Positions 1 through 10,845 of a stretch of 64,000 nucleotides of DNA are shown in pieces. Numbering within the stretch: the first letter of the stretch is position 1; each line of letters opens with the position of its first letter. The DNA is from Ichthyophis bannanicus (lineage: Eukaryota; Chordata; Amphibia; Gymnophiona; Ichthyophiidae). The stretch lies in NCBI GenBank assembly GCA_033557465.1, contig CM066031.1, positions 173,011,043 through 173,075,042 of the forward strand, in the 5' to 3' direction. Under the pieces are notes generated by a model that ran no database searches, had not been told where the DNA came from, and worked only from the letters and a program-made list of their open reading frames with translations. A program made the position numbers and the translations under genes.

Positions 1-792
1 AATATGTACAGGTAATGGGTGATGTGTTATGAACTCAGTGGTATGGAATGACAGCACAGGAATGTCACACCTTACCTGCACATGTGCACTGCTGGCGCGT
101 GTGTGTGACACGTGAGAGTTTCATGTGCACCTTGTGTACCACTTATGAGGGCTTGGGGATCAGATCTGGTAAACTTTGGAAAAGATCTGTAGGGTTCAGA
201 CAGAGCAAGGGAAGCAACATAGGAGGCCATCAGTGGTGGGCAACAACCAGGAAAATAGTGACGGGGTATGTTGAGGGAAGCACATCTGCTGGTACTGACT
301 GGTGATGGACAGTGATAGCCTGAGTTGGCGGGTTATATGTCTGATTTCAATATCCATCAGGGGTTTGAACGGGGGGTTGTGTATTGTATAGGAAACACAC
401 ATAGGTAGTTTGCTCAGCTATGTGCTTACGTGTGTCAATCCAATACAGGTCCAACCACACCTTTGATCACGTGTGCATTTGCACTGGTCATGCTCTTCCA
501 GGGGTTTGCACGTAAGTAACATTGCGGATTTCAGCACCCGTCTGAAAAGGATTTGTGAATCTGGCTAATGCCGTTGCTGCACCAGCAAGGACAGAATGGA
601 GTGTTGTCTAGGTCGCCCCTGTTTGCCTATAATGTGTGCAAGTATTTTATCATCTGTAAAGGGATAGTGTCTACGTTCTGCTGGTGTTTAGGCCACATGT
701 GCTTTTGGTAACTGTGGTCTTGGCTTCTTTGGACACAGGGGTGTGATGGCTAGCGTGTCAGTAGGCACACTGCCTTAAGGGAGACACAATGC
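1..792. other. TG/CA-rich non-coding tract, left part
   Basis: I see no gene here. The DNA has the same TG/CA-rich, low-CpG texture as 3124-17340. The L2 at 801-3115 inserted into it, since the flanks rejoin across an 8-bp target duplication. The open frames are short, overlap on both strands and match nothing I recognise. It may be part of the same large element as the Harbinger genes to the right. That is an inference from base composition and continuity only. Confidence 0.5.
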
Positions 793-800
793 AGACAATG

Positions 801-3115
801 TTTATTTATTTATTTATTTATTTAACATTTTTTATATACCGCACTATTTACATCAGCGCGGTTCACATGTAACACAAATGTCCAGTGTGGGAAAACTACA
901 TTGGACTTACAATAAACAGGAATTTGAACTTGGAGAACATGTCAAACTATGTACATCACTCTTCGATCTATCTATGCATGTATTTAAAAGCCATTGTGAG
1001 GTGTAGAGTTAAGGTTGGTCAGGTGATTAACCGGGAGAGGAGGGACGGAGGGTCGGAGAGGGCGATTGGATGGATGGTGGGTAGGGATGAGGTGTGGCTA
1101 CGTAATGTCTTCTAAGTTGGGGAAGCATTGCAGGAAGAGGTAGTGCTTCAAAGCCTTTCTGAATTGGTGAAGGTTGTTTATGGCACGGATGTTGGTTGGT
1201 AGGTTGTTCCAGCATGAAGGTGCTGATAGCGCAAAGGCGCGGTCTCTGGTGGTTTTCGTACATTTGGTGATGGGTTTCTGGAGTATTAGGGAGTTGGTGG
1301 CGGCTGATCTTCTCAGTCTGTTGGGTGGAGTGAGTTGAATAAGTTCAGAAAGGGCGCTGGCTGTACATTTGTTGATGGCTTTGAAAGTTATTGTTAAGAT
1401 TTTGAAGGTGATCCTATGGCGTACTGGGAGCCAATGTAGCGTTTTCAGGATGGGGGTAATGTGCTCCCTTCTAGAGGCTTGGTGAAGGGTTCGGGCTGCA
1501 GTGTTCATTGCTAGCTGCAGCGGTTGAAGAGTGCACTTCGGAAGGCCATGGAGAATGGAGTTCGCATAGTCGAAATGGGGCATCACCAGTGACTGAAAGA
1601 CTGTTCGAAAGTCCTCTGGCTCAAGTAGAGGTCTGATGTTACGTAACATACGGATCTTGTGGTAAATAGCTTTTGAGATGTTGCTTATCTGGGCGTTTAA
1701 GTTGAGATGTTGGTCGAGCGTTACTCCAAGGTAACGGATCGTTGACTTTGTGAGAAGTTCGGCGTCACGTACTTTCAGTGAAGGTGGCGGGGTAAATTCT
1801 TCATCTCTGCTGATGAAAAGTACATCCGTCTTTTTAAGGTTGATTTTGAGCTTCTGCGAGTGTAGCCAGTCTGTGACTGCGTTGAAACATGAGGATAATC
1901 GGGATAGGTCTGGGTGATCAGTATGTATTGGGGTGAACATGAGGACATCATCGGCATAGATTAGGCAGTTTATACCAAAGGACCTGATGATGGAGCAGAT
2001 AGGCTGCATATAGACGTTAAAGAATAGGGCAGAGAGTGAGGAACCTTGAGGGACACCCTTCGTTAATGGGAATGGGGTGGAGGTTGAGGTACCGGAGCAG
2101 ACGTGTTGCCATCTGTCATGTAGGTATGAGGTACACCATGCGAGGGCGGTGCCGTGGATTCCCTTTTCGACCAGGCGGGCCAGAAGTAGATCATGACTGA
2201 CGGAGTCAAAAGCCGCTGCAATGTCGAGAATGATGAGGGCGAATCCTTGTTTGGCGTTATCTATCCCTGTTATCAGAGTGCTGAGTAGAATTGTGAGCAA
2301 GGTTTCTACACCATGTTGCTCGCGAAACCCGTGCTGGCAGGGATCGAGGGGTGATTTATCTTCGATATGTTGGCTCAGTTGACGGTGTACTATTTTCTCT
2401 GAGATTTTAGCTAGAAGCGGTATACTGGAGATGGGTCTGTATGAGTCCATCTTTGTGGGATCCAGTTTATTGTTCTTGAGCAGTGGTCTGATTGAAGTTT
2501 GTTTTAGGCTTCGGGGGAAGATGCCTGTCTGGAATGAGGTACCGATCAGTTTAGTCAAGAAGGTGCTGAGTTCAGTACGTAGGGTTTTTATCCAGAATGC
2601 TGGACATGGGCCGTTTGGTGCCGTGGTGGTGTTTATGTTCAGAATGATGTCTTGTATTTCTCTTTCAGTTGGGGTAGTAAAGGTGGAGATGGAGCATTGG
2701 GTAGCTGTCGATACTTGTGTAGGTACAGGTGGGTGGGAAGGAGCCGGCGTAATGTCTTGTAACCTGGATCTGGCGGGTAGGGTGGCCTGGTTTGCTTTGG
2801 TTTGCAGGTAATCTGCATATTTTTGTGGGTCAGGTTGGTTTGCCTGATCAGTCGAAGGTTCCTTAGCTAAGGATTTGACAATGTTGAATAGTTCATGCGG
2901 CTTATTGAGGGATCGTTGTAGAACCTCAGCATGGTGTTGCCTCATTCTCCTTGAAACTGCTGTTCTGTTCATGTTCCCTGTCCATGATGTGTGGCTCTGC
3001 AGAGGGGACCAGCAGGCAGGGGGCTTTTGTTCCTCCCACCCCCCTCAGACACTCCTTTCTGCTACAGCTACAACAACATCACAATACAGCAGTGGATTTG
3101 TTCAACACATCACAT
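801..3115 (-). mobile_element. 5'-truncated L2-type LINE with target site duplication
   Basis: This is a non-LTR retrotransposon on the minus strand. Its 3' end is at 801-822, a run of TTTA units (a (TAAA)n tail on the element strand), preceded on that strand by the GCGGTATATA-type motif that ends the other L2 copies here. The octamer AGACAATG flanks it at 793-800 and 3116-3123, a target site duplication. The body holds one long reverse-transcriptase frame (1098-2972). The endonuclease domain is missing, so the copy is 5'-truncated. The last ~140 bases at the 5' side (2975-3115) do not look like L2 coding sequence and may be a chimeric or rearranged 5' junction. Confidence 0.88.
1098..2972 (-). 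CDS. L2 LINE reverse transcriptase, partial but open (624 aa)
   Basis: This frame encodes the end of the endonuclease-RT linker, the reverse transcriptase and the C-terminal region of an L2-clade ORF2. Visible RT blocks, in order, are a YRPISSIPLLAKISEKIV stretch, QHGFREQHGVETLL, DIAAAFDSVSHDLL (first catalytic Asp), GVPQGSSLSALFFNVYMQPI, and YADDVLMF with the catalytic Asp pair. The C-terminal part has the 'LHWLPVRHRI' and 'SCWNNLP' motifs usual in L2/CR1 proteins. The apurinic endonuclease that should precede this is absent through 5' truncation, so the start codon is arbitrary and the copy is dead on arrival. An uninterrupted frame of this length suggests a fairly recent insertion. The large plus-strand frames over it are shadows. 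Confidence 0.85.
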   Translation of the reverse strand: MNRTAVSRRMRQHHAEVLQRSLNKPHELFNIVKSLAKEPSTDQANQPDPQKYADYLQTKANQATLPARSRLQDITPAPSHPPVPTQVSTATQCSISTFTTPTEREIQDIILNINTTTAPNGPCPAFWIKTLRTELSTFLTKLIGTSFQTGIFPRSLKQTSIRPLLKNNKLDPTKMDSYRPISSIPLLAKISEKIVHRQLSQHIEDKSPLDPCQHGFREQHGVETLLTILLSTLITGIDNAKQGFALIILDIAAAFDSVSHDLLLARLVEKGIHGTALAWCTSYLHDRWQHVCSGTSTSTPFPLTKGVPQGSSLSALFFNVYMQPICSIIRSFGINCLIYADDVLMFTPIHTDHPDLSRLSSCFNAVTDWLHSQKLKINLKKTDVLFISRDEEFTPPPSLKVRDAELLTKSTIRYLGVTLDQHLNLNAQISNISKAIYHKIRMLRNIRPLLEPEDFRTVFQSLVMPHFDYANSILHGLPKCTLQPLQLAMNTAARTLHQASRREHITPILKTLHWLPVRHRITFKILTITFKAINKCTASALSELIQLTPPNRLRRSAATNSLILQKPITKCTKTTRDRAFALSAPSCWNNLPTNIRAINNLHQFRKALKHYLFLQCFPNLEDIT

Positions 3116-3123
3116 AGACAATG

Positions 3124-5392
3124 GTGGGGTTCTGGTCATGACGTTAAGTGCGTAGGGCTGTGGGTTTTTTTGGGTTAGGACAGTATATGTGTTTTTAGTG
3201 AGTGTGTAGGGGGTAAGGGGGCATTTGTGGGGGGCGGACACCTTCAACCGACAATAGCTGATTGACAACAGTTATGAGGTGTGGGATGACGGGTCATGTA
3301 TGGGTCCAGGGTTTTGCAGTATGTGGCATAGAGATGCACATGAGCTGTTGGGGCATGTTATGACAGGAACTGTGTGTTATGTGTTTATGGGATTTGCTAG
3401 TCTCCATGAGATGTTTGTACTGGATGTAGCCTCATGGGATGCCTTATTTTTGTGTCAGACTGTGTGACGGCAAATCAGGTTTGGCCTGACCTAATGATTG
3501 TTTTATGACATGACAATGTATGGTCTGATGGGTTACATTGTCAGTATAAGGGCTGGATGTGGGGATGTACACATTATCCGTATGTGCTGGTCCTTGGAAT
3601 TGCCTGGTGCAAGGACTAAACTGATTTGTATGCTTGGTGGTGTACAAAATGTACGTGAGCTGATGTTGGGGAATGACTAGAATGTGATGGTGCTGACAGA
3701 CGTTAATCCCGTGAAGCATTTACGTGTTTTGTGGGAGTGGGTGATACCTTATGAACATAGCTGCTTATGTGAGTGTAGTTGAGGGTAGACATTGGCATGC
3801 TGAAAACGTCATTGATAATGTGGGATGTCAGAGACCTACTACAAGGAAAAAATGGTTATGTTAAAGCAAATGTGACAATGTAGAGTGGATAAAACAGTAC
3901 AATAGAGCTCTTTGAACACATAAACATCAGACTATGGTGAGTGAGCAGAACTCTTGAACATGCATTGTGATCGTGGATGCAGCAATTAGGACATGGAAAA
4001 CAGTCACAACAACTAGACAACATATGTTTTCCACTTTCTCATTTGACATAGCATATGGATCCTTACAGGCTGAGCTTCAGTATGTTTATTTTTTACCTTG
4101 CTGTAAGGGATAATGTATGTATCACTGTACTGATTGGTCAGATATTTCTATCTACCCACTGGCCAGTGTACTAATATTAGAACCTATACAGTGTTGTGTC
4201 AAATTCCCTAGTTGCCTTTTGTGGCTCCAATAACACTTTTCGACTAGGTTATGTTTTTCTTTGGTTGTTTGCTCTATGATGATGTATCTGGTTATTTTGT
4301 AAAGGAGATGAGGTCTTCAGTTTATGTTATTTCTCATTGGCCTTGACAATTGCTATCATCCACCAGTATGTTATGTGAGGTCTTTGTGTAATGCTCTAAT
4401 GTTTGCATTCGGAAAGGAGGGGTAGGGTGATGTGCCAATTCTGGTAATGTTGTGTGGATACGTGGTGTATGATATGGTCTCAACATGGCAAGCTTTTGTT
4501 GTAGTTAGTCATATGTGTTTAGGTTTTGTTTGCAGCACAGTAATTGTTCACGGTTTTAGTCCTTCTTTAACCATTTGTTGAGAAATAGACATGCTTCATA
4601 CTCATTACTGTATGGTTGCATACAACACATATTGCAGGTATGACACTTATGATACTGGGGACCATCACACGGTATGGGGACATAGGCCCACAATTTAACT
4701 GGGACACACATGCTCACAGCCTATGCAATCTGTTGATGGATTGTTGGCCTTACAGTAAGGGGACATGGTGTTTTCCTTTTCTCTCTGGATTACAGTCTAT
4801 GTTATGTCTTTATGTACAGGGGAAATTGAGGAATGTTCTCTCCAAACAAGCCAACAGGTTCATTCTGTACGTTTGAGACCCCTCTGTAGATCCTTATCTA
4901 TGGTTGACCTGACATATTTTCACACCTCTCTCCATATGCTATGTAATTTGACACCTGCAGATGCAGACTGTGGGGAATGAAGTCTTTGTGCTGTTACATC
5001 ACAGAGGAGGGTTGCATTGCTTTATATATGGTATTTTTGTTTCTTTAACTATCATTTAGTTGTCATCCTGTGGTTTACCAGACATCTGGGTGTCTGCAAT
5101 GAGGTAGACTGTTGCAAGGGCAAGTGTTGATCTTTCTAATGACAACAACATGGTGGCCCTTATACAACATTCCTCTTAGGCCTGCATCTGTGGGTGTCAA
5201 CTGACCTTCGGTGATTCTGTTTTGCGACAAAATAACACCATATATTATACCCCACACCGTTCTTTCAAGAAACAATATCCCAACAACATGAGCCATACAT
5301 GTGATATATGTGGTGGTTATGTTGCAACATTCACCACACAAACACCAACTAGTGACTATTGGTGTTTATTTTGAAATTATGAATGTCGTTTG
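3124..5392. other. TG/CA-rich non-coding tract
   Basis: I see nothing that looks like a gene, RNA gene or known repeat here. The texture is that of 1-792, and the tract leads into the 3' end of the Myb-like gene. If the Harbinger core has a nearby left terminus it should lie in this stretch or further left. I found no GGGGCATGTTTACTAAA-type terminal repeat in it. Confidence 0.4.
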
Positions 5393-7112
5393 TCACCCAC
5401 CTTCAGCATCGCGACGTGCAGATGCGCCATGGGACCTTAACTCTGCCATCATCATCTGAGGGTCAGGGCTCTCGGTGTATACTTGCGGCCTGGGTCCTTG
5501 GATGTTCTCCCTTGATGCTGCCCCTAGTGGTGATATACTGGGTACAGGTGGCTCTATGGGCTCATCAACAGCACTTGTGCTGCCCCCTGAGACAGCAGGT
5601 TCATCCTCCAACACACTCATTGGCACTGTGATGTCAAAGTCACCCTCTTCCTCCACCTCCTCCTCCTCCTCCTCCTCCTCCTCCTCTTCCTCTCCCATTT
5701 TACTGTAGTCACCTACATATTGAACAATAACAAAGAAAACACATATGTTTCAACATAATCATATCTATATATGTGTGGCACAGACACCACAGAGATGATG
5801 GGGTGGGTATGTGCGTGTGTGCTGCATACCCGACCCATGACACCCTCCCATACATGTTTGTCGACGTCATTCAGCTGTTTCTGGGGCACATGTGTGTCGT
5901 GTGGCCATGCACATGTTGCATTTATTCCATGTGTATTTTTTGAGTGCCATGCCACATGTGTCCCCCATCACATTCCATCCCCTATCTGTGCAACATATGT
6001 CCACACATGTGTGAGAATACAACACCCTTACACTTGTTTTGGCCATACATTGACTGTTTATGTTTAATTATGCATAGGAAATATTGTCTTTAGACATACT
6101 ATATGCTCATTGTTGGATATGTTTGGCTGTGACCCATTGTGCCGTGGATCCCATGTAGCCAGCACCTGTGGGCCACTGAGAAGCACATGTAGCACTGTCC
6201 AAATAGTATGTCACACACACGTTACCTGATTAGTGTGCCACAAAATCATATGGTGCTTTGCAATCACAGATGTGGAGGTTGGATAGCAATTGTTGTGTGG
6301 AGTTTTGGAAAAAGATGGGGAGGTTGCTGTTTTCGAGGGACACATATGTAATGTTGTGACAGGACATGGCAACAACACAGTTTGTGCATGGCCATAACAC
6401 ACACATGTGACACCAATTTTTAAACATGGTGTGGATTGGGTCACAGGTATGGGAGTGTGTGTGCAGCTGAATGATGTGTACTGAAGGGACATTGTGAACA
6501 TGAATTTATACCTGGCAATTACTATACATACCTGCGTCAGGATGTGCCGTGTCGAGGGCCTCTGGCAGTCCACGGAGATAGATGTGGCCCAACCGTGTTG
6601 CCAGCTCTTGTTCCAATGGTGTGAGTGATGGGATAAAAGGGCCCCCACCACCTGTGCCAAGCGCATGTTGTCTTTCAGCCGCCATGTGCTGGCGCACCCC
6701 TCTTTTAATATCAGAGTACCTCTTTGAGGCTTTCAACATCCCTTGTGGGGCCCCCTGCCTCTGACATTGCATTACGCACCTCCTCCCATACTGCCATTCT
6801 GGTGGCCACTGTTGTGCGACTGCTGAGCCTGCCAAATAAGAGGTCATATTTTTCAATTACATGCGAGAGTAGGATATAGTTCTCTCTATCACTGAAGCGT
6901 ACAGCTCTTTTTCGCTGTGTACCAGGCACAGGTACCCTTTTTCTCTTCCCAGTTTGGACATATTGTGCAGGCTGTGGCCCAACAGATGGTCCTGCATGTC
7001 CCTCCCTAGGGTGTGACGTCTGTAGCGTCGGTGTATCACCCACCACAGGTTGGCCCACATCCTCCACACCCTCACCCTCACCCTCACCGTCTCTCTCCCT
7101 CTCTCTCTCCAT
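5393..7112 (-). pseudogene. Harbinger Myb/SANT-like DNA-binding protein, two exons, one frameshift
   Basis: This is the accessory protein of PIF/Harbinger transposons, which in that family binds DNA and takes the transposase into the nucleus. Exon 1 (7112-6532) has an acidic/Arg N-terminus, a basic GKRKR/QRKRAVRFS stretch, and a trihelix-like Myb/SANT domain (SDRENYILLSHVIEKYDLLF, then a VWEEVRNAMSEAGG segment). About 125 residues in, the frame slips near a G/C run (6740-6760). It resumes in another frame as KRYSDIKRGVRQHMAAERQHA, then TGGGGP and LTPLEQEL. Exon 1 ends at a GTATGT donor (intron 6531-5713). The acceptor rejoins as Ala-Gly-Asp-Tyr-Ser-Lys-Met before a poly-Glu tract. Exon 2 (5712-5393) encodes an acidic Ser/Pro tail. 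The slip makes this copy a pseudogene unless it is an assembly error. NAIF1-like Myb proteins are the closest comparison I can make. Confidence 0.75.
5651..5694. repeat. CTC/GAG trinucleotide microsatellite
   Basis: This is a run of CTC/TCC triplets on the plus strand. On the minus strand it encodes the poly-Glu tract at the start of exon 2 of the Myb-like gene, so it is a coding microsatellite. Confidence 0.9.
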
Positions 7113-7520
7113 CTCTGTATGTTTTAAATGCTCCTTTCAACACAACAGCACTCACTTAAACAAAACAAAACACAGCATGCAATAATGACTTACAAAACGT
7201 TACAGTACAGGACACAGTAAAGGACACAATAACAAAGGGAACGTAAAAATTATATTAGCACAAAGTGAGGAATCTACTCTGCTCCTGTCTATCTTTCTCT
7301 GCCTCTCTCCGCTGCCCTACTCCCTGGACAGACTCTCTACCTCCTTCCTCTGGACTGCTCCCACCACAGCCTCTCTAAGTATAGTTTTTGTTATCCCTCA
7401 CTGTGCTTCTTTCCTGTGCAGTAGTCCCACCACTGTCTCTGTTTCAGACTTTATCTATGACACCCTCTCTCTCTAACTAACTCCTTTATCAACCCTCAAC
7501 GTGATGCACGTGTGCAGGCC

Positions 7521-7528
7521 TATTTATA
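7521..7528 (-). promoter_or_regulatory. TATA box for the Myb-like gene
   Basis: This reads TATAAATA on the minus strand. A start about 25-30 bases downstream would fall at about 7495-7503, inside the left inverted-repeat arm and about 385 bases before the first Met of the Myb-like frame. Confidence 0.6.
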
Positions 7529-7827
7529 GTGTTTTGCCACGTGTCTTTCATTGCACATGCGCAATTGGGTGGGCGTGGCGCTCGTTCGTTGGGTGCATGC
7601 TCGCCAACGCATGGGTGGCCGTACGCGGACAAACGCACATGCGCCCTGGGACACAGTACTGCGCATGTGTCACTGTACGCATGCGCACTACAACGAGTAC
7701 CACAGGGGTGTCTGTGCTTTGTGCGCATGTTCACGCCGGCGCACATACACGTGTGGCCACGCACTGACCGACGCCCATGCGTAGAGTCGCGCACGCGCGC
7801 CACCGACGGGCATCGCATGCGATCAAC

Positions 7828-7839
7828 TGCGCATGCGCA
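7828..7839. promoter_or_regulatory. NRF-1-like palindrome
   Basis: This is the exact 12-base palindrome TGCGCATGCGCA, the textbook NRF-1 site. Near matches surround it, for example at 7555-7562, 7637-7644, 7660-7669, 7675-7688 and 7813-7822, so the promoter carries a cluster rather than a single site. Binding is inferred from the motif. Confidence 0.6.
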
Positions 7840-7870
7840 TTGTGCGCAAACCACACACCCCATAATACCA

Positions 7871-7877
7871 TATATTA
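7871..7877 (+). promoter_or_regulatory. TATA-like box for the transposase gene
   Basis: TATATTA in a CCATATATTAAC context, 17 bases before the right inverted-repeat arm. The predicted start lies near 7900, about 230 bases before the preferred transposase ATG at 8130. Confidence 0.55.
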
Positions 7878-8129
7878 ACATCACAACATTACCCACGTTG
7901 AGGGTTGTAGGCGAAGAGCAGGAGGAGTGTGGTTGGTGTGAAGAAGAACGAAAGTCTAAGCAGTTGTACTAGAGGATTGTATTGGTGTTTGTATTGGTTA
8001 TTATATTGTGTTGTGTGTGTATTGTCAGGTGTTGTTTTTACTTTTGGATACTGTATAGTGTGGTTTGTGTGTTTGTTAGAGTTTGTGTGGTTGTTAGAGT
8101 GTGTTACGGTAGTGGGACGGGAGGAGTTT

Positions 8130-10845
8130 ATGGCAGCAATTTATGCTTATGCATGTGTCCTGAGTGGTGGGCAGATGCTGCGGTTGCCGGACAGGGGAGA
8201 TGGTGTCCACGGGGCTGGAGCACAGGGCATGGGTGTAGTCTCGCAGCAACTCAGACCTGCAGCTGTGGAGGTGGTCCAGCCATGTGCTGTGCGTTCACAG
8301 CGCAGAAGGCGTGCCGAGGTGCAGGCTCGGCAGCCACGCCTCTACAGGCCCAGGGCACAGCTCCAGGGCATGCGTGAGGACCAGGTCATCTCCCTGTACC
8401 GACTGAGCACAAGGGCTATTAGGGAGCTTTATGAGGATTTAAGACCTGACCTCGAGCCCCTGACTGATCGGTCCCATGCAATACCAGGTTTAGTCAAGCT
8501 CCTTGCTGCTTTACATTTTTTTGCCTCTGGCTGTTTCCAGTCATCTGTGGCTGCAGTGGGTGGCATGAGCCGGCCATCCTTCTCACGATGTCTCCACCAA
8601 GTACTGCGTGCCATGGTCAGCCGGGTGGGGAATTACATAGCCATTCCCCACACTAGGCAACAATGAGGGACCCTGAACCAGGCCTTTGAGACATTAGCAG
8701 GGATACCACACGTGATGGGAGCTATTGATTGCACACATGTTGCCCTGGTCCCGCCTAGAGACAGGGAGGTGGCGTTTCGCAACCGCAAACACTACCATTC
8801 CCTGAATGTTCAGGTTGTATGTGATGCTAATCTGCATATTCTGAATGTGGTCCCTAGGTTTCCAGGGTCCACCCATGACTCCTATATCCTGCATCACTCG
8901 GCAATCTTCACACAATTTGAAGGCGGACGTTATGGGGACTGTATTTTGCTGGGTGAGTATGTGCGGTGTCGTAATGTATGTATGTCTTTGTAACTTTCTT
9001 TATGTTTACTCACATATCTAGCAAACTCGTTTAAACCCGTAAACTTAAATCAACATATGACCAATGTTAGTTAGAGGACTGTTGTATGTTTAGATTATTA
9101 CAGGGGTATAGACGTACACAGACAGCAACTACAAACAAACATAGACCATCAGACCCCTAACATTATATGATCCTGACATTCACATGGTGTGCAGGTGACA
9201 ACACCCCTGTGCATGTGGCTAGGCTGTTGCACAATCACTCATAGTGTGTGGTAATATTAACTGCACACATTCTGAGGGGGGGGAGGTTGGCCCTCAAATG
9301 CACGTATCATGATGGGTCATTGCCAACTAATGCTTGTATGTCATTTAACCTTGGGATAATTGCTCATCCATACAGGTAACCCTTCTCATGTGTGTGTTGG
9401 GTTCACACACTCACTCTGCACTGTTTTTGCTACCCAGGAGCCAGTATATAATATGAGGGGGTGTTTGTGAATATCTTATGTATGCTTTTGCCTTTTCCAG
9501 CTAGCAGCACTCATGTGGATATGTATGGTCACGCATTTTGCCTATGTCACAGCAGGGGTGTAACGAAATATAGTTGCTGCAGTACCTTGGCCTACTGTAG
9601 ATGATCATGATTTAGCCACATATTGGCCAGTGATCCTCATGTACTTTAACATAATGGAAAGGGGATGGGTAAAGCTGTGGTCTAAGTGTGTGCATACAGA
9701 GTTGTATTGTTTACAGCTACACATGAAGGTAATGTACCGATGTGTATCTCTGTGAGGTTAAGACATGAGTAGTACAGTGTGCAGGTTTGCAGACCCCACC
9801 TTCAGTGGGATGTTCCCAGGATAGACACAGTGCACAGGATTGGTATTTAAACAATTTCCGTTTAGCAATATCCAGCAAAAGGAAACAGAGTATGAAATCT
9901 AGATATGTTGCCCGTACAGGACAGGATGCATATAGGTGATATGGTTTACATTTTTCCAAGCCTCCATGGCATACATGTTCTGGTTTTTTGGCAACCTCTC
10001 ATGGCAGCATATTTTACCTAGGTTACTGTTCAGACATACAATATGAAAATGTGACAAGTGAATCGTTACTATAGTCTGTCATTGGCAGTGGTGCCAATGT
10101 GGACAGTAAATGCATTACAATACCCATGTCGCGCACACACACACACAATATGTTACACTATAGATGGAACTGTTGGAGTATTTACCATGAGTGTACTGAC
10201 TTTCTAGGCTATGTGGTCCTTTTCTAACTGCATATGTTTTTTCGGGAGAGCTCATTAATTGTTCAGTGATATGTTTGTGTCAGAATTTGTTTTGGGTAGG
10301 GTTACTACATCTTAACATATGTCAGTTATGTTGAATATTGACACCCACATTTTTTTTATTTCCAAGGTGATGCAGGATATGGGTGTCGCCCCTGGCTGCT
10401 GACCCCTGTACGTCAGCAACGGACACGTGCAGAGCGGAGCTACAATGAGGCCCATGCCTCCAGCCGCTCAGTCATCGAGCGTACCTTTGGCGTGTTGAAA
10501 AGTCGCTTCAGGTGTCTGGATAGGTCAGGCGAGGCCTTACAATATAAGCCAAAGACTGTTGCAGAGATAATCATAGCCTGTTGCATCCTGCACAACATTG
10601 CTCTCAGGCACGATATCCCTGCAGAGATTAATGAGGATCTGGAGCAAGATCCAATGTGCCCCCCTGTACGTGCCAGTGGTGACACACAGGAGGGCACAGC
10701 AGTCAGACGGAGGTTGATTGGAGAGATCTTCTCATGTGCGTATTACCTACCCACACGGCTTTTCCATCCTATGTGTGTTCTGCTTACAGCAGTTACAGTT
10801 TATGTCAGGATATCATTTGTATGCGACACCACATTAGTATTTTAG
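8130..10845 (+). pseudogene. HARBI1-like PIF/Harbinger transposase, two exons, one nonsense codon
   Basis: This is a DDE transposase that would cut and join the element's terminal inverted repeats at TWA targets. ATG 8130 is preferred over an in-frame upstream start at 7929 because it follows the predicted leader. Exon 1 (8130-8952) has a basic region, the N-terminal HTH-like domain (ISLYRLSTRAIRELYEDL, then ALHFFASGCFQSSVA), MGAIDCTHV with the first Asp, NRKHYHSLNVQVVCD, and FPGSTHDSYIL with the second Asp. A GTGAGT donor and TTTCCAAG acceptor remove 8953-10366 and restore Gly-Asp-Ala-Gly-Tyr. Exon 2 (from 10367) has WLLTP, the catalytic Glu in SSRSVIERTFGVLKSRFRCLD, and the ACCILHNIAL block. 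A single in-frame TGA (8664-8666), between IPHTRQQ and the first Asp block, is the only coding defect seen. The residues after RRRLIGEIF may be read-through past another splice site. Confidence 0.85.
8953..10366 (+). other. Intron of the Harbinger transposase
   Basis: A GT-AG intron of 1414 bases between the second catalytic Asp and the catalytic Glu. Both splice sites fit consensus and the reading frame joins exactly through a split Gly codon. It is TG-rich like the flanks, and I see nothing else in it apart from a short (CA)n run near 10136-10146. Confidence 0.75.

Larger units (their letters stand above)
7490..7907. promoter_or_regulatory. Mirror-symmetric divergent promoter of the Harbinger gene pair
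   Basis: This lies between the divergent Myb-like and transposase genes. It is the only clearly CpG-rich stretch in the first 17 kb. A perfect 14-bp inverted repeat bounds it (CAACCCTCAACGTG at 7490-7503, its complement at 7894-7907). Just inside each arm is a TATA-like box: TATAAATA on - (7528-7521) and TATATTA on + (7871-7877), 17 and 16 bases from the arms. The usual 25-30-base spacing puts both transcription starts inside the arms, which would then act as twin initiators. Between them are many GCGCATGC-type palindromes. This architecture is read directly; promoter function is inferred. Confidence 0.72.

Noticed and set aside
7489..7972. Overlapping frames of 77-147 residues on both strands
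   Set aside because: They lie in the CpG-rich promoter. High GC removes stops in all frames, and none has a domain.
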